Below the pieces are notes generated by a model. The model was not told the DNA's origin. It did not search any database and worked only from the letters and a program-made list of their open reading frames with translations. A stretch of DNA of 64,000 bases from the NCBI GenBank assembly GCA_910587275.1, contig CAJUMD010000005.1, forward strand, positions 1 to 64,000, in the 5' to 3' direction. This stretch comes from an uncultured Kineothrix sp. Lineage in GTDB: Bacteria; Bacillota; Clostridia; Lachnospirales; Lachnospiraceae. This document shows, one piece after another, positions 36,680-44,513 of this stretch. The translations under genes and the position numbers were made by a program. Each line of letters begins with the position of its first letter. Position 1 is the stretch's first letter.

Positions 36680-36743
36680 GAAATATATGTACCGTAAAAA
36701 GGAAGCCGAACGGCTGAGGTACATTTAGGAATGAGGATAATTT

Positions 36744-38147
36744 ATGGGTGGATTTTTTGGAGTGGCATCAAAGAAGGATTGCTTGTTTGATTTGTTTTTC
36801 GGGACGGATTACCATTCCCATTTGGGTACGAGGCGGGCGGGACTGGCGGTATACGGGGAAAAGGGGTTTGACCGCGCTATCCACAATATCGAGAATGCGC
36901 CGTTCCGTACCAAGTTCGATAAAGACTTAAACGAAATGAAAGGCTATTTGGGAATTGGCTGCATCTCTGATTATGAGCCGCAGCCGTTAATCGTTCGGTC
37001 CCACCACGGTACCTATGCCATAGAAACGGTAGGGAAGATTAACAATACGGATAAAATCGTGGAGCAGGTATTCCGGTCGGGGCATTCTCACTTTTTGGAA
37101 ATGAGCGGCGGGGATATCAATGCCACGGAACTGGTGGCGGCAATTATTAACCAAAAGGAAAACCTTGTGGATGGCATCCGGTATGCGCAGGAAATCATAG
37201 ACGGTTCCATGACCATACTGTTAATGACCGCAAAAGGCATCTATGCGGCAAGGGACCGGATGGGAAGGACACCCGTGGCGCTGGGAAAAAAGGAGGATGC
37301 ATACTGTATTTCCTTTGAGAGCTTTGCTTATTTGAACCTTGGGTATACCGGGGAGAGAGAGCTTGGACCGGGGGAAGTGGTTATCGTGACGCCGGAGGGA
37401 GTCCATACGCTTGCCGCACCGGGGAAAGACATGAAGATATGTACGTTTTTGTGGGTTTATTACGGCTACCCGTCTTCTTCCTATGAGGGAATCAGCGTGG
37501 AAAAGATGCGGTATAACTGCGGCTCGCTGCTTGCCAAAAGAGATGACGCGCAGCCCGATATTGTGGCAGGAGTGCCGGATTCCGGGACGCCCCATGCCAT
37601 CGGTTATTCCAATGAGTCGGGGATTCCTTTTTCCCGTCCGTTCATTAAGTATACGCCCACATGGCCCCGTTCTTTTATGCCGACGATACAGAGCCAAAGG
37701 AACCTGATTGCGAAGATGAAACTGATTCCCGTCCATGATTTGATTCAGGACAAGAGCCTTCTTTTAATCGACGATTCCATTGTCAGGGGAACCCAGCTTA
37801 GGGAGACTACGGAGTTCCTATACCAAAGCGGCGCGAAGGAAGTGCATATCCGCCCGGCGTGCCCGCCGTTGCTTTACGGCTGTAAATACTTGAATTTCTC
37901 CCGTTCCACTTCGGAAATGGATCTGATTACCCGCAGGGTATTAAAAGATTTGGAGCGGGAAGGCAGGTTTACCCGTTTAGAGGCTTATTCGGACCCGGAA
38001 ACGGAGGAATACGGGGAAATGCTGGAGCGCATCAGGAAGCAGCTTAATTTTACTTCCCTGCGTTACCACCGGCTGGACGATATGATGGAGTCGGTGGGGA
38101 TTGAGCGGTGTAAACTGTGCACGTATTGTTGGGATGGGAAGGAATAG
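36744..38147 (+). CDS. PurF paralogue lacking the catalytic cysteine
   Basis: A 467-residue relative of amidophosphoribosyltransferase. Its N-terminus is MGGFFGVASKKD, so the Cys nucleophile that defines the glutaminase half is Gly2, and no propeptide is present. The glutaminase fold seems otherwise kept (LGTRRAGLAVYG). The PRPP loop SLLLIDDSIVRGTQLRETTE is intact, and cysteines stand at all four [4Fe-4S] ligand positions (KICTFLWVYY, LYGCKYLN, ERCKLCTYCWDG). It probably cannot use glutamine. It might use ammonia, act as a PRPP-binding regulator, or pair with PurF. All three are inference. It is the last gene of the pur operon. Confidence 0.88.
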   Translation: MGGFFGVASKKDCLFDLFFGTDYHSHLGTRRAGLAVYGEKGFDRAIHNIENAPFRTKFDKDLNEMKGYLGIGCISDYEPQPLIVRSHHGTYAIETVGKINNTDKIVEQVFRSGHSHFLEMSGGDINATELVAAIINQKENLVDGIRYAQEIIDGSMTILLMTAKGIYAARDRMGRTPVALGKKEDAYCISFESFAYLNLGYTGERELGPGEVVIVTPEGVHTLAAPGKDMKICTFLWVYYGYPSSSYEGISVEKMRYNCGSLLAKRDDAQPDIVAGVPDSGTPHAIGYSNESGIPFSRPFIKYTPTWPRSFMPTIQSQRNLIAKMKLIPVHDLIQDKSLLLIDDSIVRGTQLRETTEFLYQSGAKEVHIRPACPPLLYGCKYLNFSRSTSEMDLITRRVLKDLEREGRFTRLEAYSDPETEEYGEMLERIRKQLNFTSLRYHRLDDMMESVGIERCKLCTYCWDGKE

Positions 38148-38170
38148 GTCTGTTTTTGACGGAGGGGGAT

Positions 38171-38256
38171 GCACGTAAGCGTAAACGGAACACCCTGCCC
38201 GGTCTGCGGATGTCACTCCGCCGTCCGGGCAGGGTGTTTTGCTTACGCTTACGTGC
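38171..38256. repeat. 86-base near-perfect palindrome after the pur operon
   Basis: Arms 38171-38202 and 38225-38256 are inverted repeats matching at 29 of 32 positions, with a 22-base centre that itself holds GCGGA...TCCGC. The inner part (CACCCTGCCCGG against CCGGGCAGGGTG followed by TTTT) is a normal terminator, but the outer GCACGTAAGCGTAA arms add far more than termination needs. It could be an over-long terminator or a palindromic repeat element. No second copy was noticed in this window. Confidence 0.8.
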
Positions 38257-38411
38257 CGGCAAGGGCGGTTATGGTGGAGGGGGGTCCATTACAGGGAATT
38301 GGCTGTGCGGAAAAGCATAAAAATTATGTAATTTGTATAGATAAAATGCATAAAAACGAAAGATATAATTTTGCTAATAGTGACAAAGATACAAAAAAAG
38401 CAAAAAAAGAC

Positions 38412-38440
38412 TTGCAATTTTTAGTGAGGAATGATATTCT
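38412..38440 (+). promoter_or_regulatory. Promoter of the mal operon
   Basis: TTGCAA (38412-38417), 17 bases, TATTCT (38435-38440), about 120 bases before malE. Operator-like repeats follow directly downstream. Confidence 0.7.
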
Positions 38441-38451
38441 CAAGATGTAAT

Positions 38452-38488
38452 CGGAAACGTTACCGAAAACGATACCGAAACCGTTACC
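38452..38488 (+). promoter_or_regulatory. Tandem LacI-type operators
   Basis: Three successive near-copies of a 12-13 base unit: CGGAAACGTTACC (38452-38464), CGAAAACGATACC (38464-38476) and CGAAACCGTTACC (38476-38488). The first is nearly palindromic around a central CG, the mark of LacI-family operators, and all begin about 12 bases after the -10 box. The LacI-family gene at 43388 is the likely partner. Binding there would block elongation or open-complex escape. Confidence 0.65.
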
Positions 38489-38559
38489 AAATAGGAATTG
38501 GCGGGTAAGTTGACGGAAACGGGAAACAGTATTTCAGCAGAAAAGGAGAGATAAGTATT

Positions 38560-40005
38560 ATGAAAAAGAAATTAATCAGTGCATTACTTTGTGCAGCAAT
38601 GGTTTCTTCCATGTTAGTCGGCTGCGGCGGCACTTCCGAAGCGCCGGCGGAATCGGCACCGGCAGACAGCGCGGCACCGGCGGAGACGGCACCGGCAGAA
38701 ACGGCACCGGCAGAAACGGCACCGGCAGAAAATGCGGAACCGGCAGGCGACAGCGCAGCGGCAGGTGAGGGTTCCGTATATTACCTGAACTTCAAACCGG
38801 AAGTTGACGCACAGTGGCAGGAAATCGCGGCAGCTTACACGCAGGAAACAGGAGTTCCCGTAAAAGTGGTAACTGCGGCAAGCGGCACTTATGAAGAAGT
38901 ATTGAAATCGGAAATCGCAGGCTCCGATGCACCGACCCTGTTCCAGATTAACGGACCGGTAGGTTACAGCAGTTGGAAAGATTACTGCCTTGATTTATCG
39001 GGTTCCGACCTTTACAATAACCTTTCCGACAAAGGCCTTGCGGTAACGGGCGATGACGGCGGCGTATACGGTGTTCCTTATACCGTGGAAGCATACGGAA
39101 TCATTTATAACGATGCCATCATGCAGGCATATTTCGCAACCGAAGGCGCGAAAGCGGCAAACGTGGATGAAATCAACAGCTTTGCAAAATTAAAGGAAGT
39201 TGTGGAAGACATGACCGCAAAGAAAGATGCGCTTGGCATCCAGGGTGTATTCGCTTCCACTTCCCTGCTTCCCGGTGAAGACTGGAGATGGCAGACCCAC
39301 CTTGCAAACCTTCCGGTATACTATGAATACAAAGACAACGGCGTAAACGATATGGCTGAGATTACCTTTAAATATTCCGATAATTTCAAAAATATCTTCG
39401 ACCTGTACATCAACAACTCCACCTGCGCACCGGGACTTCTCGGAAGCAAGGCAGTGACCGACTCCATGGCTGAATTTGCACTCGGACAGTGTGCGATGGT
39501 ACAGAACGGTAACTGGGCATGGGGACAGGTTGCAGACGTAGACGGCAATACCGTAAAAGAAGAAGACATTAAGTTCATGCCGATTTACACGGGTGTATCC
39601 GGCGAGGAAAGCCAGGGTCTTTGCACCGGTACGGAAAACTTTTGGTGTGTAAACAAACAGGCATCCGAAGCGGACCAGAAAGCAACGCTTGATTTTGTGA
39701 ACTGGATGATTTCTTCCGAAGCAGGAAAGAACTACATGTTGAACTCTTTAGGCAACGCGGCTCCGTTCTCTACCTTCGGTGACAGCGAAAAGCCTTCCGA
39801 TCCTTTGGCAAAAGAAATGTACCGCTTCATGGAAAACGGCAAGAACAGTGTAACCTGGAACTTCACCACATTCCCCAGCCAGGCATTCAAGGATGATTTC
39901 GGCGCAGCTTTGCTGGAATACTGCAACGGCAACATGAGCTGGGATGACGTAAAGAACCTGGTGGTAACAAGATGGGCTGAGGAGAAATCCGCAACGGCAC
40001 AGTAA
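38560..40005 (+). CDS. malE: Maltodextrin-type ABC transporter substrate-binding lipoprotein
   Basis: An extracellular solute-binding lipoprotein of 481 residues. A signal peptide ends in the lipobox MLVGCGG. A Pro/Ala-rich linker with five-residue APAET repeats (about 30-60) tethers the binding domain. The domain (about 68-481) is of the maltose/oligosaccharide type (SBP family 1), with DAPTLFQINGPVGYSSWKDY. Sugar preference is inferred from the neighbouring malF, malG and malQ. It begins the operon, behind promoter and operators. Confidence 0.88.
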   Translation: MKKKLISALLCAAMVSSMLVGCGGTSEAPAESAPADSAAPAETAPAETAPAETAPAENAEPAGDSAAAGEGSVYYLNFKPEVDAQWQEIAAAYTQETGVPVKVVTAASGTYEEVLKSEIAGSDAPTLFQINGPVGYSSWKDYCLDLSGSDLYNNLSDKGLAVTGDDGGVYGVPYTVEAYGIIYNDAIMQAYFATEGAKAANVDEINSFAKLKEVVEDMTAKKDALGIQGVFASTSLLPGEDWRWQTHLANLPVYYEYKDNGVNDMAEITFKYSDNFKNIFDLYINNSTCAPGLLGSKAVTDSMAEFALGQCAMVQNGNWAWGQVADVDGNTVKEEDIKFMPIYTGVSGEESQGLCTGTENFWCVNKQASEADQKATLDFVNWMISSEAGKNYMLNSLGNAAPFSTFGDSEKPSDPLAKEMYRFMENGKNSVTWNFTTFPSQAFKDDFGAALLEYCNGNMSWDDVKNLVVTRWAEEKSATAQ

Positions 40006-40100
40006 ATATATGATACAATAAAACAAGGCACAAAATAAATAAGAACCGGATTTAACAGAAATCAGATTTAATAAGAATCAGATGTGCAAGCCTTGCAGGG

Positions 40101-40132
40101 AACGCCCCACAGCCTCGGCTGTGGGGCGTTTT
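40101..40132 (+). terminator. Hairpin between malE and malF
   Basis: AACGCCCCACAGCC (40101-40114) pairs perfectly with GGCTGTGGGGCGTT (40117-40130) over a 2-base loop, followed by TT. The U-tract is short, so it probably acts as a leaky terminator or 3' stabiliser that lets malE be made in excess over the permease genes, as is known for mal operons. Confidence 0.75.
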
Positions 40133-40179
40133 GTAAGGAAATTGGTCCAAACAGGGGCGGTTGAGAAGGAGGATGGACA

Positions 40180-41025
40180 ATGGAAAAAACATTAAAAAGG
40201 TATTTTATGATTTTTACCCTGCCTACCGTAATTGCGTTTGCATTCGCATTTATCATTCCGTTTGCACAAGGTGTGTATTTATCCTTTTGCAAATTTACCA
40301 CGGTAGACAATGCTACGTTTGTGGGGCTGGCAAATTACAAAACGGCTTTTGAAAGCGGTCAGGGATTTACCAGCGCGTTGGGATTTACGGCAGCATTTAC
40401 GATTATCAGTGTACTTACCATTAACCTGCTTGCGTTTACGATTGCATTGCTGCTGACAAGGAAAGTGGCAGGGACGAACGTTTTCAGGACGATATTTTTC
40501 ATGCCGAACTTAATCGGCGGTATTGTACTCGGCTACACATGGCAGCAGATGATTAACGCTATTTTATATAGATATGAAACAACGATTGTATCCAATGCCA
40601 AATTCGGTTTTTGGGGTTTGGTAATACTGATGAACTGGCAGATGATCGGTTACATGATGATTATTTACATCGCGGGACTGCAGAACGTGCCGATGGAACT
40701 GATTGAGGCGGCAAAAATCGACGGCGCAACGCCCTGGCAGACTTTGATAAAAGTGAAAGTACCCATGGTTATGTCTTCGATTACGATTTGTATGTTTTTA
40801 ACATTGTCCAACAGCTTCAAACTGTTCGACCAGAACAAGGCGCTGACGGACGGCGCACCGATGAAGCGGACACAGATGCTTGCTCTGAACATCTACGAGA
40901 CCTTCTATGGAAGGACCGGGTACGAAGGTGTGGGTCAGGCAAAGGCAGTTTTGTTTTTTGTAATCGTGGTGGTCATCGCATTGGCACAGTTGTCCTTTAC
41001 AAGGAGTAAGGAGGTAGAGCAATAA
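40180..41025 (+). CDS. malF: Sugar ABC transporter permease MalF-like
   Basis: An inner permease subunit of 281 residues with six hydrophobic helices. The EAA loop motif near residue 185 reads LIEAAKIDGATPWQTLIKV and docks the ATPase. The start follows GAGAAGGAGGATGGACA. It ends at the same base where malG begins. No ATPase gene is present, so the system probably uses a shared MsmX-type ATPase encoded elsewhere. Confidence 0.9.
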   Translation: MEKTLKRYFMIFTLPTVIAFAFAFIIPFAQGVYLSFCKFTTVDNATFVGLANYKTAFESGQGFTSALGFTAAFTIISVLTINLLAFTIALLLTRKVAGTNVFRTIFFMPNLIGGIVLGYTWQQMINAILYRYETTIVSNAKFGFWGLVILMNWQMIGYMMIIYIAGLQNVPMELIEAAKIDGATPWQTLIKVKVPMVMSSITICMFLTLSNSFKLFDQNKALTDGAPMKRTQMLALNIYETFYGRTGYEGVGQAKAVLFFVIVVVIALAQLSFTRSKEVEQ

Positions 41026-41870
41026 TGATGTCAGCAAAAACCAAGGCTTCCAATAAAGTGATTTTTGTGGTATTATGTATCGTAGCGGTAGCAATCCTGT
41101 ACCCTTTGTTGTTTATCCTGAATAACTCTTTTAAAGGGAAATTTTACATAAGTTCCGACCCGTTCTCGCTTCCCACGGGGGAAACGTTTGCAGGGATGAC
41201 GAATTATGTGAACGGTCTGATTAAGACGGGGCTTTTGAATGCCATCGGCTGGTCATTTTTCATCACGATTATTTCCGTGGTACTGTTGATTCTTTTTACG
41301 TCCATGACGGCATATTACATCACAAGGGTAAAATCCGTATATGCCACGGTGCTTTATTACATGTTCGTATTTTCCATGATTGTGCCGTTTCAGATGGTAA
41401 TGTTTACGATGACGAGCCTGGCGGATAAATTCCATTTGCGGAGCCCTTTGGGTATGTGCGTACTGTACCTTGGGTTTGGCGCAGGGCTGTCGGTATTCAT
41501 GTTTTCGGGATTTATTAAATCCATCCCCCTTGAGATTGAAGAAGCGGCAATGATTGACGGATGCAATCCGCTCCAAACCTTTTTTGGCGTGGTGTTCCCG
41601 ATTTTAAAGCCTACGGCGATTACGGTGGCGATTTTGAATGCAATGTGGATTTGGAACGACTTCCTGCTTCCATATCTGGTAATCGGTATCAGCACAAAGT
41701 ACAAAACCATTCCGGTCGTGGTACAGATGCTGGTGGGGTCCAACGGTAATAAGGATATGGGCGCCCTGATGGCGATGCTCGTCCTTTCCATCATCCCGAT
41801 TATTATTTTCTATCTGACATGTCAGAAATATATTATTGAAGGTGTGGTTGCCGGAGCAGTGAAAGGTTAA
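41025..41870 (+). CDS. malG: Sugar ABC transporter permease MalG-like
   Basis: The second permease subunit, 281 residues with six membrane helices and the EAA motif IEEAAMIDGCNPLQTFFGV (about 171-189). It overlaps the malF stop (TAATGATG), indicating coupled translation. The start could be ATG 41025 or 41028. With malE and malF it would import maltodextrins or related glucans. Confidence 0.91.
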   Translation: MMSAKTKASNKVIFVVLCIVAVAILYPLLFILNNSFKGKFYISSDPFSLPTGETFAGMTNYVNGLIKTGLLNAIGWSFFITIISVVLLILFTSMTAYYITRVKSVYATVLYYMFVFSMIVPFQMVMFTMTSLADKFHLRSPLGMCVLYLGFGAGLSVFMFSGFIKSIPLEIEEAAMIDGCNPLQTFFGVVFPILKPTAITVAILNAMWIWNDFLLPYLVIGISTKYKTIPVVVQMLVGSNGNKDMGALMAMLVLSIIPIIIFYLTCQKYIIEGVVAGAVKG

Positions 41871-41907
41871 GCTACCGGCAGCTTAACCCGAAAGGAGCAA
41901 AGCAGCA

Positions 41908-43383
41908 ATGAGAAAAGGCGGTATTTTATTACCTGTATCGAGCATTCCGTCTAAGTACGGAATCGGTACATTCTCAAAACAGGCATATGAATTTGTGGAT
42001 TTTTTGGAGAAGGCAGGGCAGAAGTACTGGCAGATACTTCCGCTTGGTCCCACCGGATACGGTGATTCGCCTTACCAGTCTTTTTCCACCTTTGCGGGAA
42101 ATCCGTATTATATTGATTTGGAGGAGCTGATTGGGAAGGGCTGGCTGACCAGGGAAGAATGTGAAGCCTGCGATTTCGGTGCGGACAACGGATATGTGGA
42201 TTATGAGAAAGTGTATCTGTCCCGTTTCAAAGTACTGAAAAAGGCATATGAAAGAAGTAATATCGGCACGGACGGGGACTTCTTAAAATTCAGGGAGGAG
42301 AACGCGTTTTGGCTGGACGATTACGCCCTGTATATGGCGGTGAAGAATTCCTTTGACAGCGTAAGCTGGATTGAATGGGATGAGGATATCAGGCTCCGGA
42401 AGGAAGGGGCGATGGCGGCTTACAAGGAAAAATATGCCGCGGAAGTGGAATTTTACGGGTTTCAGCAGTATCTGTTCGCTTCCCAGTGGTTTGCCCTGAA
42501 AGCATATGCCAATGAAAAGGGAATCGAGATTATCGGTGACATTCCGATTTACGTGGCTTTTGACAGCGCGGATACGTGGGCGAACCCGGAACTGTTCCAG
42601 TTGGATGAAAACTGTATCCCGGTAGGGGTTGCGGGCTGTCCGCCGGATTCCTTTTCCGCTACCGGACAGCTTTGGGGAAATCCGCTGTACCGCTGGGAAT
42701 ACCATAAGGAAACGGGCTATGAGTGGTGGATGAGACGGATTGCTTACTGCTATAAGCTGTATGATGTGGTACGGATTGATCATTTTCGGGGATTTGACGA
42801 ATACTATTTCATTCCTTACGGGGATACTACGGCAGAATTCGGACATTGGGAAAAAGGCCCCGGGTATGACATTTTTAAGGTGATGAAGGAAAAACTCGGT
42901 AAGAAGGCGGTCATTGCGGAAGATTTGGGCTTTTTAACGCCCAGCGTGTTAAAGCTGGTAAAGAAAACGGGTTATCCGGGCATGAAAATCCTCCAGTTTG
43001 CATTTGATTCCAGGGAGGAGAGCGATTACCTTCCCCATAATTACACCTGTAATTCCGTGGTATATACGGGAACCCATGACAATGACACAACCATGGGGTG
43101 GTTTGATGCGCTGAACCGGAAGGATAAGTCCTTTGCAAAGCGTTACCTGAACATAACATCCAGAAAGGATGTCCATTGGGAGTTTATAAGGGCGGCGCTT
43201 GCCAGCGTATCGGATACGGCGATTATCCCGATGCAGGATTATCTTGGTTTGGGAGCGGAGGCACGGATTAATATCCCCTCCACGCTGGGAAATAACTGGA
43301 AATGGCGTATGCTGGACGGGCAGTTGACGGATGAACTGGCAGAAAAAATCCGTACCATGACAAAACTTTACGGACGAGGATAG
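41908..43383 (+). CDS. malQ: 4-alpha-glucanotransferase
   Basis: A GH77 amylomaltase that transfers glucan segments between imported maltodextrins, releasing glucose. The 491-residue product begins MRKGGILLPVSSIPSKYGIG and has PLGPTGYGDSPYQSFSTFAG (about 47-66), VVRIDHFRGFDEYY (about 288) with the catalytic Asp, and VIAEDLGFLTPSV (about 337). The start follows GAAAGGAGCAAAGCAGC. No glycogen phosphorylase gene is adjacent. Confidence 0.96.
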   Translation: MRKGGILLPVSSIPSKYGIGTFSKQAYEFVDFLEKAGQKYWQILPLGPTGYGDSPYQSFSTFAGNPYYIDLEELIGKGWLTREECEACDFGADNGYVDYEKVYLSRFKVLKKAYERSNIGTDGDFLKFREENAFWLDDYALYMAVKNSFDSVSWIEWDEDIRLRKEGAMAAYKEKYAAEVEFYGFQQYLFASQWFALKAYANEKGIEIIGDIPIYVAFDSADTWANPELFQLDENCIPVGVAGCPPDSFSATGQLWGNPLYRWEYHKETGYEWWMRRIAYCYKLYDVVRIDHFRGFDEYYFIPYGDTTAEFGHWEKGPGYDIFKVMKEKLGKKAVIAEDLGFLTPSVLKLVKKTGYPGMKILQFAFDSREESDYLPHNYTCNSVVYTGTHDNDTTMGWFDALNRKDKSFAKRYLNITSRKDVHWEFIRAALASVSDTAIIPMQDYLGLGAEARINIPSTLGNNWKWRMLDGQLTDELAEKIRTMTKLYGRG

Positions 43384-43387
43384 TGCC

Positions 43388-44425
43388 ATGCCGGAAATAA
43401 CGATTAAGGATATCGCAAAGCAGTGCGGGGTCGGGGTCAGCACGGTTTCGCGGGCGATTAACAACCACCCGGACATCAATCCGGAGACGAAACAGATGAT
43501 CATGGAGGTTATCCGTGAAACGGGTTTCGTACCCAATAACAGCGCGCGGAATTTAAAGAGGACGGATGCCAGGTGCATCGCCGTGCTCGTAAAGGGTATC
43601 GCGAACCCGCTGTTCAGCGATATGATAAAGGTAATAGAAAACGAAACACAGAGGAAGAAGTATTCGCTGGTGCTCCAGCACGTGGAATATTATGAGGATG
43701 AGGTGGACGTGGCGCTGGAACTGGTTAAGGAAAAAAGACTGCGGGGGATTATTTTCCTCGGCGGTTATTTCCTTCATTCAGAGGAAAAAATTGCAAACCT
43801 GACAGTCCCTTATATTTTCAGCACCATCGGTACATTGGTGCCGGAGAAATTAAACCGGGCAGGTTATTCCAGCGTGGCGGTGGATGACCGGAAGGAGAGC
43901 TGCGCCATGACTTCTTACCTGATTGGACTGGGGCATAAGGATATTGCCATTATTTCTGCAGAATCGGAAGTGGACAGTATCGGGCGGCTGCGGCTGGAAG
44001 GGTACCGGGACGCTTTTGCGGAGAACGGGCTTCCCTGCAGGGAGGAACTGGTGCGGTGCGTGGAGGAGGAGATTGACCATTTCTCCATGGAAAATGGCTA
44101 CCGGACTACGAAAAAGCTGATTGAGTCGGGAGAAAAGTTTACCGCCGTATTCGCTACGGCGGATATCCTCGCCATAGGCGCCTGCCGTGCTTTGCTGGAG
44201 GCGGGACTGCGGATTCCGGAAGATGTATCGGTGGCAGGATTTGACGGGATAGAACTTGGGAAGTATTACAATCCTGCCATTACCACTATGAAGCAGCCGG
44301 TGGGGGAGATGGCGGAGACGACGGTGCGGTTGTTGTTTGATATTATTGCGGGAAGAAAAGAGTATGAACATATTGTGTTTCCGGCGGTGTTGGAAGTGAG
44401 AGAGTCCTGTGGGGAGAAGCGTTAG
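43388..44425 (+). CDS. LacI-family regulator of the mal operon
   Basis: A 345-residue LacI/GalR-type repressor. The helix-turn-helix TIKDIAKQCGVGVSTVSRAI (about 4-23) is followed by a periplasmic-binding-protein-like effector domain with FTAVFATADILAIGACRALL and PEDVSVAGFDGIELGKYY. It starts 4 bases after malQ, so it belongs to the operon and may repress it through the operators at 38452-38488. The effector is probably a maltodextrin, by context only. Confidence 0.92.
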   Translation: MPEITIKDIAKQCGVGVSTVSRAINNHPDINPETKQMIMEVIRETGFVPNNSARNLKRTDARCIAVLVKGIANPLFSDMIKVIENETQRKKYSLVLQHVEYYEDEVDVALELVKEKRLRGIIFLGGYFLHSEEKIANLTVPYIFSTIGTLVPEKLNRAGYSSVAVDDRKESCAMTSYLIGLGHKDIAIISAESEVDSIGRLRLEGYRDAFAENGLPCREELVRCVEEEIDHFSMENGYRTTKKLIESGEKFTAVFATADILAIGACRALLEAGLRIPEDVSVAGFDGIELGKYYNPAITTMKQPVGEMAETTVRLLFDIIAGRKEYEHIVFPAVLEVRESCGEKR

Positions 44426-44446
44426 CTTATCCCACGGGACTTTTTT
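44403..44446 (+). terminator. Terminator of the mal operon
   Basis: AGTCCTGTGGG (44403-44413) pairs with CCCACGGGACT (44431-44441), one G-U pair, followed by six T. The left arm lies inside the last codons of the lacI-type gene. Confidence 0.85.
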
Positions 44447-44453
44447 ATGCACA

Positions 44454-44496
44454 GCCCCATGCAGAGGAGGTGTGCCGCCAAAGCGGCGCATGGGGC
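44454..44496 (-). terminator. Hairpin downstream of the chemoreceptor gene
   Basis: GCCCCATGC (44454-44462) and GCATGGGGC (44488-44496) are perfect inverted arms enclosing a second stem GCCGC (44474-44478)/GCGGC (44483-44487). It lies just after the minus-strand chemoreceptor stop. No U-tract follows on either strand, so termination is uncertain. Confidence 0.45.
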
Positions 44497-44513
44497 GCGG
44501 TGAGACATGCGGA

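Noticed and set aside
38647..38745. Tandem repeat in malE as a mobile or CRISPR-like array
   Set aside because: The 15-bp units encode APAET repeats in frame after the lipobox and are an ordinary lipoprotein linker.
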